Both the position numbers and the translations under genes were made by a program. From Neonectria sp. B-13 (taxonomy: Eukaryota; Ascomycota; Sordariomycetes; Hypocreales; Nectriaceae): 64,000 nt of DNA. Positions 24,312 through 36,139 of this stretch are shown piece after piece (positions within the stretch are counted from its first letter, which is position 1; every line of letters starts with the position of its first letter). Location of the stretch: NCBI GenBank assembly GCA_002682825.1, contig NOKP01000016.1:158591-222590 (forward strand), written 5' to 3'. The notes under the pieces are model-generated. The model saw only the letters and a list, made by a program, of their open reading frames with translations, ran no database searches and was not told where the DNA came from.

Positions 24312-24340
24312 AATAATGCCTATTATAACCAGGCATTATT
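24312..24340. repeat. Perfect 10-bp inverted repeat, 9-base loop
   Basis: AATAATGCCT and AGGCATTATT flank a 9-base spacer and could form a hairpin. It could be a terminal remnant of a small mobile element, but no target-site duplication was identified. Confidence 0.8.
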
Positions 24341-26101
24341 TCCTAACCATAATGTCGCGAAGTAAAGGGGGAATTGAGAGTTTGTCTTACCTAGATGTTT
24401 CTCTGTTATGTCGTAAACCTGTAAGACTGCTTGAACAGGACTTCTAACCCACGCCCAAAGACGAGACAAAGTACGTACGTCTGTTCGTGTCAAGGGCAGC
24501 ATATGCTTGAGAGATCTGGTTTCCAATCAGTGAGAAATATGAGCCTGGCAAGGGTGTCTATCCGTGTATCTTTATTATAGAGACCAGCTTCTCCAACCAT
24601 GGAAACGAAGATGTGGTCCTGACAATCTTGACTCTTTCAGGGGTAGCCTCACCAAAGATCCTGATGCCGATGGCCCCGGGAATAGCAACCTCATAACAAG
24701 ATCTTCATGGGTACCAAGTTGGCGGCCAAACCTGCCGCTTTTCTTACGCCGTTCTGCATGCGGACTGGTACACCCCGGCAGTATGGTGGGCTATAATAAT
24801 GGTCAGCCAATATCTTAAGTAACAGGCGCATAATAACCAAGACTTACACTTGATGCTGGCTGAGGCTTTGGCCTCACTTCCTGTCGTCTTTCTCAGATGT
24901 TCCTCGCTCTCCCCAACCCTTTCGTCGCGAGTAAACGAAACTTGAGGTTCGAGGTCTGGCCGGCTCCCTTCCCTCGTGTCCCTTTCTGACATGAGACTCA
25001 AATTTCCTCATACTCCTGGTTCGCAACAGTCGGTCAGCGTATCTTCGGTCATCTCTGTTTAGAGAGGAGATGACAAAGACGACCGGGGAAATGACCATGC
25101 TAGACCCCGCATTCTATTAGTGCTGGTCGATAATTACAATACAGTGCTTCTTGTCGGCGAATGGCCCTAGCGTGGGAGGTCTTTCGAAGAGCGCCTCAGC
25201 CAAGTCCTTCGTGGTATCCTACAGCCTGACGATGTTCCCAGCCACGCATAGTGCCAACCTGGTACTACCGCTCACGCAACAAATTCGAGGCTTTTACAAC
25301 CTCAGACATTCAGCTTGGCTGGTCATTCTGAATTCACCAGCTATCAGATTTTGCCTACAAAAGCACCTGTACGTAACCCAGGACCAATATGTACCCCGAT
25401 CTTTTGTCACGGAAGTTTTGTCAGACAACGGGTTTCCAGAAACGGGCGGCAACCGTACGAAACCAGTGAAGGTATGAGCATCGTTGTTGAAGGAGAATGG
25501 TTCACGTATCGGGCCCATTACGGCTTGAAGATGCTGAAGCTGTTGATTCTCTGAGTGGCCATCATACATGCAGAGCAGATGAGCCTTGTACGGACCCAGA
25601 GGGAAATAGTAACATGCGGGCGTATGCCTCAATTGAGTGACGTCTCATGTATAGCCAGATGCATCACCCCATCTGATTTGCGCCTGGAATACTCCACGTC
25701 TGGATGCAAATTGCTATCAAAGCATCGGAGAAACACCGTTTTCAACAAGAAAACTTTGTTTCAGGTAAATTGAAATTAGCCTAAAAGTGAGGCCCTGTTT
25801 GTTTTCCCCTTGGTCTTCTTTCGACACTTCTTTCTTCCTGCATCAGCCCGTGTTGCTAGTAACACTCGCTGAGAAATACGATTAATGGACTGATAGCTGG
25901 CCTGCCAACCTTTGTATCAAAGAGAACCATGAGTCATCCTCAAGCCATACGGTAGAGAATGATACTCGTTTGTCGGGCTGAACTTCACGGCACGCTGACC
26001 CGGAATGATCTTGTTATAGAAGCTGATACTGGGGACACAGCCCTCGTAATACTGAGGATCCCAACGAAACCAACGTGGATCATCCCAATTACACGCACGC
26101 A

Positions 26102-26228
26102 TCCACATTCGCACTCGCACTCGCATTGGTCAACAAACAGGGAGACTTATTAAGTCTGACTCCCTTTGTTATCCGCATATGCATTCGCATTGGTCAATAA
26201 ACAACGAGACTTGTCGACTCTGACTCCG
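26102..26228. repeat. Imperfect tandem duplication, about 55-75 bp unit
   Basis: Two copies share GCATTGGTCAA, AAACA, GAGACTT and TCTGACTCC in the same order (26102-26161 and 26177-26228). They appear to be an old tandem duplication, with CATTCGC-type short repeats at the left edge of each copy. Confidence 0.75.
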
Positions 26229-27226
26229 TAGGACGCGGCTGAGACATGTCTCCTTAAGGACCAGGGCTAATGTCAACGCGACGAAGCCTCATCGGAAGGG
26301 CAGGCTCATTGCGGCTGCTGCAACCACAGCAATCCAGGCAGTCGTTCAAACAATCTTACATCCTTCTCAGGCAAAATCACGCAAGGTACAATCACTTTCG
26401 GGGGCTGTTGGCATGAAACGCTCTAGTTCCGCAAGGAACTGCACTCACGACAACCCGAAAATGAGGATTTGAGAGCGGTGCGGAGGGCCAATTTCTACGC
26501 AATGTTTCGCTCAACTTGTGAGGCTGTGCAGAGGAAAATGCGAAGGTTGTTGGGAGGACAGCGCAAAAGGGCGCACAGAGCGGAGCAGAGGGCTCTGGAT
26601 TCGGTCACGCTTAAGATGTGGATGCGACTCTCAAGCACTGCGAACGATGTGAGACGACGTTACCGTCGACTTGGAAATCAATGCTCTGATTTCACCCACG
26701 AGAGCCTCGTCGCCGCAAAACGCAAGACCAGCGATCGATGTGGGGGCCAGGTGGCAGGAGAACATTTCTCGTCTCATCAAACGCACTGCAGATGAAAGTG
26801 ACCAGAGCTTGAGATGCTAGGAAATAATCTCACTACGTTTGCGGACTAGAACATCCTAAGGATAAAGGGGGGCATCGGAGGTGGCTGAAAGAGATGTAGA
26901 ACCACAAAAGAATTTTACATTCATATTTCTGGTTCAAGATGTGACATATCAGCTCCAGTCTGTACTCATAACATACTAACTTCGATAAATCTCAGGTCTC
27001 TCCAGACAAGGGGACCACATCTAATGCTCCAGATTTCTCGCCACATGTACAAAGATTGAAGTATTAAAGTGTTAAGAGCACTTGGGGTATCAAATGCACC
27101 CCTACGACTGTCCGATCTCTTTCAGCAGCTTAGTGCATCACCCTCTAGTATTGAACTGTTGGAATTGGAACAGAAAGAATTTCTTGGTATCTAGTTATTG
27201 TACATTACTCCCGTTATTTACATTAC

Positions 27227-28948
27227 TCAAGGCTTATCGCCAACTCTTGGCTTTCCTTTAGGCGGCCCAGAGGCCATATTCCAGTATGGCGTCCAATACG
27301 GCTCCTCTCCCGGCTGCATCAGTCCATCTATTGACCGGCATCCCGGGTGCCAGTGGTCGTTGGCGCCCCCAAACGGCCACATGGCGATGAAGAGCACCTC
27401 GCCCGCCGGGCACGGCTGCGCCTGCGCCCAGATCGTCCACGCGAGTTCCTCCATCAGCCCCCGTACGAGTGTTCGGCCGGTCTTGGCCGCCTTCTGTAGC
27501 TCTGAGTCGTCCTCTGTGTCTTTGCGGGGAAAGGCGTCGTAAAGTAGATCTCGGACGGAGAAGAGAGTGTTGCAGATATTCTCCATGACGGCATCAATCG
27601 ACGTGAAGATGAGTTCGTCTTCGAAGCTCCACTTCTCCCAGTTTATCGTCGCCGGTCGCAGGAAATGTTTTCGGCATTGGAAGATGGCGTCAGCAGTCCT
27701 GTTTACCTCCTCGTCTTCTATCGTGAGGGAAATATCGTCGGGTAAGGGCGCGGCGTCAAACCAGGTCGCGGTGATGGACTCAACCTCGTCCACAAAGTGT
27801 TGCCATGAAAGCGAGTCAGACGCCATCGAATCCATCCTCCTGGCGAATCGTCCCACAATGAGGTCGACGACCCCTTGCCAATTGACGGTGAACCTCCGGG
27901 GTTGGGTTGCTATATCGGCGAGGTACTTCTTGATATCCTTCAAGGCAGGAAGGCCTGCTGATTCAAGTCGGACGAGATCGGGTCGGTCGATGTCGCTGCT
28001 AGTGATGTTGATGGAGAAGAATAGTCCCGATACCATAGACGAAAAGTCGATTCGAAGTCGATCGGCGCCGAGGCCGTCGTAACGCTCACCAACGGCCCTA
28101 GCCCATTGAAACTGATCCAAAGAGTCATCGCCGACCTTATCGTCCGGCATCATAGTCCGCGTCATGCTGATGACGTTCAGGCCGTTGGTAAAGTCGCAGT
28201 AGATGATCTCGAAGCCAGCCTCCGCGCGTACCAGGCCGTCATACCCCCATTCACTGGCCAAGTCACAGAGATCGAGGGCTCGGGGGATCTCGTCGAAGCC
28301 CCTTTGCTCATGGTTGGTTGTGTTCTCGCGGAGGAGAAGGTCTTGAGAGTCGAGTGTGCCCATGGTGGTCTTTCCAGCACTCATGCCATCGATGTAGAGC
28401 AGGTTCAAGTCGCGTTTGGCCTGGTATGTGTGAAGATAGCCACGGACATTCTTGGGTTCATCACCGCGGTCATCGGGGCCGTGACCATTGTGACGACGCC
28501 GCAACTCCTGACGAGTCTCTTCACTTCTGGATAGGGGCTCCTGGCTGTTTGAGTCTCCATCTAGTGGCGGCGGAGGACGACTCGGATCATCTGGCTTTCG
28601 ATCTCCTGGAGCACCGGGAGTTCTCCTATATCCTTTCTTGTGCGAACGTGCAAAGCCCTCAGCGTGCTCGATCTCGAAGGCCAACCACTCGGGCCCCACC
28701 GGTACGGTGTTGTTCCAGTCTCCGTGAAAGAGCAAGGTGCCCATGGGCATCACGGCCGGGAAGAAGCTGAAGCCATTGTGATAGAGTGATGATCCCCATT
28801 GCCTGCCAGCCGAGTGGATGGCGTTGAAGATTCGGTTTGCGTTCTCCGTTGCACTCTCGTGATTGGGCTTGATGGGCTTATCAGTTGGGAAGCCGCTGGC
28901 GCCACTCACAGCGACGCTGAGGGCCAGTAACAGAGCTGACGGAATCAT
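27227..28948 (-). CDS. Secreted protein of unknown function (573 aa)
   Basis: A single open frame starting at the first ATG (28948). The first 19 or so residues are a clear signal peptide (MIPSALLLALSVAVSGASG). The N-terminal part (about 25-95) contains NRIFNAIHSAGRQWGSSLYH, FFPAVMPMGTLLFHG and GPEWLAFEIEHAEGFA, a pattern I recall from long secreted fungal proteins without a known activity. A disordered Pro/Arg/Asp-rich insert (about 100-165) precedes a second folded part (about 170-480) with YIDGMSAGKT and DLCDLASEWGYDGLVRAEAG. The C-terminal stretch has many Trp residues (WPFGGANDHWHPGC). No catalytic motif I can name is present. Its neighbours do not suggest a role; an extracellular or wall location is inferred from the signal peptide alone. 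Confidence 0.85.
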   Translation of the reverse strand: MIPSALLLALSVAVSGASGFPTDKPIKPNHESATENANRIFNAIHSAGRQWGSSLYHNGFSFFPAVMPMGTLLFHGDWNNTVPVGPEWLAFEIEHAEGFARSHKKGYRRTPGAPGDRKPDDPSRPPPPLDGDSNSQEPLSRSEETRQELRRRHNGHGPDDRGDEPKNVRGYLHTYQAKRDLNLLYIDGMSAGKTTMGTLDSQDLLLRENTTNHEQRGFDEIPRALDLCDLASEWGYDGLVRAEAGFEIIYCDFTNGLNVISMTRTMMPDDKVGDDSLDQFQWARAVGERYDGLGADRLRIDFSSMVSGLFFSINITSSDIDRPDLVRLESAGLPALKDIKKYLADIATQPRRFTVNWQGVVDLIVGRFARRMDSMASDSLSWQHFVDEVESITATWFDAAPLPDDISLTIEDEEVNRTADAIFQCRKHFLRPATINWEKWSFEDELIFTSIDAVMENICNTLFSVRDLLYDAFPRKDTEDDSELQKAAKTGRTLVRGLMEELAWTIWAQAQPCPAGEVLFIAMWPFGGANDHWHPGCRSIDGLMQPGEEPYWTPYWNMASGPPKGKPRVGDKP

Positions 28949-29952
28949 GGTTATCGCTAACAAAAAAAACGGATGAAAACAAGAATTAAGGCTGATAGAC
29001 CAAGAGAGTTAAGATCAGAGAAAATCCCCTCAAGGTTGGAAAATTGGTGTCCGTTGTTCTTGCTGTGATTCTTCCTGGAAATGGTTGTCGTGGTCAGCCG
29101 CGCGTCCAGCCCACTCGCGCGCGCAAGCCGAGCGATACGGTCTGGGCACACTGCCACTAACAGTTGCAAACTGGAGATGAATAAGCGGTAACTGGCGACA
29201 GATGCGCACTTTAGAAAACCATCGTCAAAGTCGAGCTGGAAACGATGCAAAAAGAATGTCGTCAACGCCGCATCAAGACGCAGGGAGAAAAAAGGGAACT
29301 ACGAAAGGAAGTTCGGAATTGAGTTCAAGTTATCGTCCATGCCCTGGGTTACCAACTGCTTGCGACGCGATGCATCTTAGTGCGCTTGCACCAATTCATC
29401 GTGCCGCCGCGTGGCCGACACGTGCGACAGGAATCCAGGAGGATTTACGAATGCGAATGGCTTCCGAACAACGCTAAGGGAGTGCGAATGGCCTCGGAAC
29501 AATGCCAAGAGCCTAAGATATGGGGTGCAGAGACAGAGCGAATCGATAACGGATTATCGGCACGTGCCCAGCGCGCTGCCATTAAAAGGAGATGATGATG
29601 CGCAGAAATGGAGGGCTGCGACGCCCAGCTAACGGCGTGCGTGGGCAACGGATTGGCGTGGGGTCGTCGATCGTGGGTTCCACCGTTTCCACCTCAGCTT
29701 TCGCGGGCGGCGGATGCTCTCCCTAGTGCGATTTGATGTTCTCCGCTGTCATCGTCGATGTTGATCAAACTCCAACGTCTGATGAGCGAAGTGGCCTTTC
29801 CTGATCCGTGGGGTTTGGGGACTGCAAACGAGCAAACGACCCGACCGTCTTGTCACGGTACGAGGACGGACGGTTGACACCTCAGTGGGATGATTGGGCG
29901 CGGCACACCGCCGGGCGACCCCCCCCCCTCAACTCTCGGTCAAAGGTCAAGG

Positions 29953-29992
29953 TGCAATGCAATGCAAACTGAGACCATGGCATTGCATTGCA
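29953..29992. repeat. 13-bp perfect inverted repeat
   Basis: TGCAATGCAATGC and its reverse complement GCATTGCATTGCA are separated by 14 bases. The arms are themselves built of the 5-bp unit TGCAA. It could form a stem-loop. Confidence 0.85.
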
Positions 29993-30861
29993 TTGTCGGC
30001 GCGAGCAAGACGGGCAGCTCGGCAGACAGCAGCTAGCACCCAGCAACCAGCAACCCAGCAGCGGTGACTCGGTGAGTTTGCATGCGCTGGAGGCTGCATC
30101 CATGCATCATACGATGGATGGTCCGGAGACACGGTTTGGCGGGCAGCTGACCAGCAACCAGGGAGACGAAAAGCCACTGGGTCGTACGAAACGCTGTGCC
30201 TGCCAGGGGGCCTTCAGATGGCTGATTTGCTCTGCTGGAGGCAATGCAACGAGGACAAGGTGAGGTGTCTTGTTACCTTGAGTTGGACGGTTGGTTTCTC
30301 GGTCGATGCCATGTGCAACACACTCCAGGCTGAAAGATGAGTTGGACGGTTCGGAGGAAGCGACCCATCTTGCGCAGACCACGAGCCATAGCCGTCGTCT
30401 CTTTCTGCCCCGTCCATGGGATCCCTGAGGCGAGATTCTGGTGCGGCTGAATCGAGAAGTTGGGAGAGGAATCCCTTGCTGGAGGAGACGAGCTGTGGAT
30501 AGCGATAGCGTGGCAACTTGCAAGGTACGGGAGGGCAGTACGGAGTGCTGTTCTACAGCGCTGTCCATACAACGAACGGACAGCCAGGCTTAAGGAAACT
30601 GACGTACATTTGCATTTACCGCATCACCCACCCACCTGCACCCTACACAAACACAAAACCACCTGCATCTTGCATGGGCCTATAATTACACGGCCCTGCG
30701 TCCAACGGTCCAGTAATACATCCCAACGCAGGCGAGAAAGACCAACGCACCTCACACCGGACAGTGGAGGTCCCAGCCGGCAGCGACCCCCGGGCGGCAA
30801 AGGTAGCGTCCGTCCGCAGGTCTCCCCCGGTGAAGCCTGAAGGTGGGATGAAAGCTCCCCC

Positions 30862-30895
30862 TGTGGGAACCCACTGTGGGAACCCACTGTGGAAC
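30862..30895. repeat. Tandem hairpin-forming 13-mer
   Basis: TGTGGGAACCCAC is repeated twice plus a partial third copy. Each unit contains the near-perfect inverted repeat GTGGG-AA-CCCAC. Confidence 0.8.
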
Positions 30896-31150
30896 GCCCC
30901 CGTGCAACCTCCCCCGGGCCCCCGGGCGGCTCAGTTGCAGTTGCAGCGCGGGGTTCGGGTGCGCTACGGCTGCGGGCGGGGCAGCGCCGTGGACCATGAT
31001 GGGTGGTGGTGAATGGACGGGCTGCTCACCCTGTAGGACCTTAGTGAGCGACAGTGTCAGTGACAGTGTCAAGAATTATGAATTGAACGAGGAAAGTAAT
31101 AGGCGTCATTTGGCGTTTTAGGGAAACCTTCCTGGCGCAGAACAGTAGCC

Positions 31151-32516
31151 CGCGGCCCTGTGGCAACTCGGGCCTAGCGGCTGGATTGCCACCTGATGAT
31201 GCTGTGGCTGGCAGCTGTCAACCCGAGGTGCACGCCGCAGAAGCCAAGTGCGCTTCCCCTCCACTCTTCGGGGGCCTCAAAGTTCTGTCACGCTTTGTTC
31301 CCGCCGTCTTCTCTCAGTCCTCCGGCTTTCGATGCGAGGCAGCATATGCAGCCAGGGATTTTGTCGTGTCACTGTCAGGTACAGCCGTGACGCCGGGAAA
31401 ACTCGTTGACACGCACATTCGCATCCTTGGTCCAGGCCTGAGATCGATAATCGACTGCCCCCCCAAGACTTCTGCACTTCTCGCTCCGCCTTGTGATATC
31501 ACCGTGCATATTCAATCAATATCAGACCACCATCTCGCTCGACCATCCGTCGTCTTCTCTCGACTCGTTCTCCCTCCTCTTTCAAAATCACCCCTCGGCT
31601 CTGCTCGTGTCATCTATCATCTCCCCCAACGTCTACCTTCCTGGTCCGGATAATCCCCATTGACCCGGAAAATAAACAAAAAAGCACTGACTGCCATAAC
31701 GACCGATATCTGCCAAAACACCATCCCAGCATCATCAGGTGGTCGCCAGAACACCCTGCCGCCTCTCCGCCTTTCCGCCTCTCCCTCTCCGGGGACCCAA
31801 ACTCTCGGCCCCCGAACAACGCCCCCCGACTAATACCTTGCAATACGGGCTTGTCGTCCAAACACTGCTCAACGTGACCGTCTTTTACCACCACCGCCCG
31901 TCTCCGGCACGCCACCCGTCTCCTCACCTTGAGGCATCATCGTCTGCTCACCTCGTCACCTCGTCTCAAACCCCACGCCTCCCACTCGTCCTAGCCTCGT
32001 CGTAACCCTGCCCTGCTACCCTGTCCTGTAAGTGTTTCCCCCTTGCCCTTCCAACTGCTACCCTTTACCGCCCTATGGACCATACCGCCACCACGTCCCA
32101 ACTATCCCTCACCCCCTTCCTCAGCGACCCACGCTGACGGGCTGACCAGGGTCGCCATCTTGGGTCCAGTGCCTTTTCCATCTGCAGATTCTCCCGGCAA
32201 CGCCTTGTTCATTACCACATCCCCTGACCTGGCCCTCGCAACCCCCAATCTCTTGGTGTAGCCATCGCCACAGGGGTGCATCAGTAAACGTCTCTCCCAG
32301 CTCCACAACTCTTTCGATACCGGCCTCCTTCTCACCACCGCCTTTTGCTTGTCTGAGTTGTCTGACCAGGGACTGAAGACTATTTCTTTGGCCTCGTCCG
32401 CCTTCACTTTTGAAGTTGATTTCCTGAGTATACCCAAGGACTTCTCCAGTCTCCTCTCACCCATCTCCTTCTCCCTACACCATCCCCGCCGAGTCAAAGT
32501 TACACATCCCGCAATC
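31151..32516 (+). promoter_or_regulatory. Promoter and pyrimidine-rich leader of the trehalose synthase gene
   Basis: Upstream of the ATG at 32517 the plus strand becomes markedly C/T-rich, as in highly expressed fungal genes. A strong GTAAGT donor-like site at 32029-32034, with CTGAC and CAG signals near 32135-32150 and again near 32186, suggests a 5' UTR intron; this is inference only. No recognisable protein is encoded in the leader. Confidence 0.45.
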
Positions 32517-35039
32517 ATGCCTCACAACCCAGTCCGCAAGTTCTCCACGGGGGCCTCCTCCCACCGCAAGAGGCAAATGAGCCTTATTGTCGAGAAGGAA
32601 GGTCAACTTGGTGCTGCTCTCACTGTAAGTCCCCACTGCCTGCCAGTCCATTCGCTTCAAAGGACTAACACAGCTTCAGACCCTGTACCTCGGTATTTCG
32701 TGCGTCTTCTCCGATGACCATACCGCCGTTGTTGCTCTAGCCATCCACGACACCACCTATCTCCTCGACTTTTCCGTCAAGCACGTCGTCCTTGAGGAGG
32801 ACATGCGCGAGGGCAATGATCTCATTGCCGACCATATCATCAACGAAGTCGAATCCTATGAGCATGAGAACTTTGTCAAGTTCATTGGTGCTGGTCTCCC
32901 AACCTCACTCAAGTACATGAGCCCAACCCTCTGCTCACGCCTCTGGCTCGAGCTCGACATCATTCCCGTTGTCCTGCGACCAGATGGCGAATCCAAGGAA
33001 AAGAGCTTCTGGGACGTCAAGCGTGTGGACGAGCAGGCCGATTCCATGGTCCGCAAGTGTATCCTGTAAGTTCCCACCGTTTTGGCAATCTCGTTCCCTT
33101 GCTAACAGACTCTAGCAACTTCGGTCCCTCCCTGGTTCCTCTGCTGCAGGTCGGCTGGAGGGGCATCGTCCAGACTGATGCTGGCTTCCGCGTGCACCTG
33201 ACCACCGTCCAGGACCACAAGAACACATGCGGTCTTCCCACATGGAACACCATGCAGGTCTATGCCAACAGGCTCAAGGCGAAGAAGACCAAGGTCGCCT
33301 TCTTCAGCAGCACTCCCCAGGGCGGAGGTGTCGCTCTCATGCGCCACGCTCTTGTCCGTCTCTCTCGTCTGCTAGGTGTTGACCTGGTCTGGTACGGTAT
33401 GTAATCGCAAGAATTCCAACCCGAAGAATCCTCATTTCTAACAGCCTGCAGTCCCCAAGCCGCGACCTGGTGTCTTCCGAATCACCAAGAATGTGCACAA
33501 CATTCTCCAGGGCGTCAGCCACCCCGACCAGCGCATCTCGACCGAGGAAAAGGCCTCCATCACCGGCTGGATTGAGGAGAACGCCAACCGATACTGGCTG
33601 TCTGAGGGCGGTCCTCTGCGTCCCCCAGAGGAGGGCGGTGCTGATGTCATCATCGTGAGTTACTCCAACCCCAGATACCCCCCCACCAGGAATCCGGGGT
33701 AGCGTCCCCGCAAATATCCTTCACCCTTGTCCGCCACATGTGGGTGATCATGGCTAACTTTAGACTAGATCGATGACCCCCAAATGCCCGGCCTCATTCC
33801 GTTGATCAAGAAGATTACTCCCAACCGTCCTGTCCTCTACCGATCTCACATTCAGATCCGAAGCGACCTTGTCGCCATTGAGGGCTCTCCCCAGGCCGAC
33901 ATCTGGAGCTTCCTCTGGGGCAACATCCAGCATGCCGACATGTTCATCAGCCACCCCATCCCCAAGTTTGTGCCGCTCAACGTTCCCCGTGAGAAGGTCG
34001 TCTACCTTCCCGCCACCACTGACTGGCTCGATGGCCTGAACAAGCCCATGAACAAGTGGGACACCGGCTACTACGGCCACATCTACAACCAGCAGTGCTT
34101 CTCTCAGCGAATGTCAGTTCCATGGTCCAAGTCTATTATCGATCACGGCTAACCTTCTAATAGGACCCCCCTGCTCTGGCCCAACCGTACGAATTTGTCT
34201 CAGCTCTGTATATCTGTCCGTTGCTAACAGAAACCTTAGGCAAGTACATCGCCCAGGTCGCTCGATTCGATCCCGCCAAGGGTATCCCGACCGTCATCGA
34301 CTCGTACGCCGAGTTCCGACGCCAGTGCACCGAGGCCGGTATCACTGATGTTCCCCAGCTCGTTGTGTAAGTACAACCCTGCGCTCCTCTGGATATTTTG
34401 CTGACTTTGAATAGCTGCGGTAACGGATCCATCGACGACCCCGATGCCACCATCATCTTTGACCAGACCATGAACCAGCTCGAGACTCACTACCCCGAGC
34501 TCATTCCCGACTGCAGTGTCATCCGTCTCGAGCCCAACGACCAGCTCCTCAACATGGTCATTGCCAACGCCCACGTCATCCTGCAGCTCTCCACCCGCGA
34601 GGGCTTCGAGATCAAGGTGTCCGAGGCCCTCCACGCCGGCGTGCCCGTCATCTGCTCCAACGAGGGCGGCATCCCCACCCAGGTCAAGGAGAACGTCAAC
34701 GGCTTCCTTGTTACCCCCGGCGACTACAAGGCCGTCGCCGGCCACCTCATGAACCTGTTCACCGACGAGGAGCTCCACGCCAAGATGGCCCACGAGGCCC
34801 GCACCGGTGTCAGCGACGAGGTCGGCACCGTCGGCAACGCCCTGGGATGGTTCTACCTCGCAGCCAAGTTCGCCGAGAACGGCGTCAAGCCCGGTCTGCC
34901 CGGCAACGAAAAGTGGGTCAACGACATGGCCCGCGACGAGGCTGGCATCCCCTACACCGAGGGCGAGAACCGCCTCCCCCGGCGCTACACCCAGAAGCAG
35001 CCGGCCGAGGATGCCGAGGTGGATGGGGAGGATGAGTAG
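32517..35039 (+). CDS. ccg-9: CCG-9-like trehalose synthase, GT4 family, eight exons (698 aa)
   Basis: Exons are 32517-32624, 32680-33065, 33116-33396, 33452-33654, 33769-34112, 34164-34186, 34240-34366 and 34415-35039, giving exactly 699 codons. All introns are GT-AG and 48-114 bp. Exon 6 is only 23 bp. The protein matches fungal trehalose synthase/phosphorylase, known in Neurospora as clock-controlled gene 9, which interconverts trehalose and glucose plus an activated glucose donor. The N-terminal part (about 1-200) contains GQLGAALT and YLGISCVFSDDHTAVV. The GT-B fold follows, with STPQGGGVALMRH, DDPQM, RSHIQIRSD and ARFDPAKG. The retaining-GT4 signature EGFEIKVSE (E-x7-E) lies near residue 575, followed by SNEGGIPTQV. 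No signal peptide or membrane segment is seen, so it is probably cytosolic. It has been linked to stress tolerance and conidiation in related fungi. The protein ends in an acidic tail. Confidence 0.94.
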
Positions 35040-36139
35040 ACCACTTTCTCTCTCTCACACCCGTTTAGATATGGTAGAGGCGGATAGAAGAGTTATGGGA
35101 CATAAGGTTCGGTAGAATTGGAACGGATGGTTCGTGAACGTCAGATTTATAGCTACGATTATGAGATACCACGTATTTGAGTGGTTTGATGATTTAGATT
35201 CAATTGATCCTGTTTAGTTGAGAGTATCGGACTGAAAGGTTTCATGACGTGGCGTTCATTGATCGTTAACTCGGCCACGAAAGCTAAGTGGGTGTCTCTT
35301 CATGTCACAGAGTGAATCATCATCAATGATGAGATTAAAAGGCTTCCCATCAGGATGTTTCTACAGAGTTCGCAACCGGCATGTCGTTCCTCACATGGTG
35401 AACTGAGGCATTCGCTGCAACTATGGTAGACTACCAAGGCCTCGAGAGGGATCAATTGACAAGAGAGAGACTGAAGAACAAATTTGCGGTAAACGAGCGT
35501 TTGCAATCCCTATGCGAGGGCGAGGTTTTTGATGGAACAACATGTGGTCAGATCCTTTGTTGATTTGGCTGTAGAGACCCGACGAGGCGGCTGGAGAACC
35601 TGAGCTGAAGACTTTTATTTACCCCTGAGGCTTGGTGGCTTCTTCGTCGCTCCAGCGTTCGGCCTGAATAATCTCTTAATTGTCGGTATAATAAGATCTC
35701 AGCGCTCGGCAGAAGCAAAGAGAGAATATCGAGTGAATATTAAATATTCATCAATTTCCTCAAACCAACCGAAGGACCTAATTGTATCGCACGAGGCCTC
35801 AAAGAAAGCGGTGGCATCTGAGCCCACACCTGCTTCCACGATGCGGCAAGAATTGCATGCACCTTAGGGCCAGTTAGAGAAGGTGCTCTAGGCAGCTGTA
35901 AACAGCCGTTGCTAGTTCGTCCACTCAGCCTTTCCGAGTCAACACGGCGGGGTGGAGAACTTTCTTCCTCCTCTTTCTTCCACCTACATCCTTCCAACTC
36001 CTGCGAAAGGTCTTCACAAGTCAGCTTTCTTCTCCTCCAAGTCTTTTCGTTGTTCGTGGCCCGCCTGCTCTTCCATGTGTCTTCATTCACGAGTTCTTTC
36101 CCATCCCTTGCGCTATACTCCAACTCGTATCGCCCAGAA
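35040..36139. other. 3' flank of trehalose synthase and upstream of kinase-like locus
   Basis: The first 700 bases are A/T-richer and contain only short frames. From about 35900 the plus strand turns C/T-rich and leads into the ATG at 36140. No gene is supported. Confidence 0.55.

Larger units (their letters stand above)
23005..27226. other. Gene-poor, moderately AT-rich stretch with palindromes
   Basis: No gene can be supported. The part from about 24.0 to 27.2 kb is visibly richer in A/T than the flanks. It contains an 18-bp perfect palindrome (24027-24044), a 10-bp inverted repeat (24312-24340), a duplicated block (26102-26228) and short frames that look decayed. A possible two-exon mini-frame on the minus strand (25001 to about 24744) has a GTAAGT donor and ATTATAG acceptor but no family match. 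The region may hold relics of genes or transposons. Confidence 0.5.
28949..31150. other. Intergenic stretch with inverted repeats
   Basis: The left end is the promoter of the secreted protein gene. The remainder has no gene I can support. It carries a 13-bp inverted repeat at 29953-29992 and a tandem self-complementary 13-mer at 30862-30895, plus a short GTGTCAGTGACA-type repeat near 31045-31070. Confidence 0.55.
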
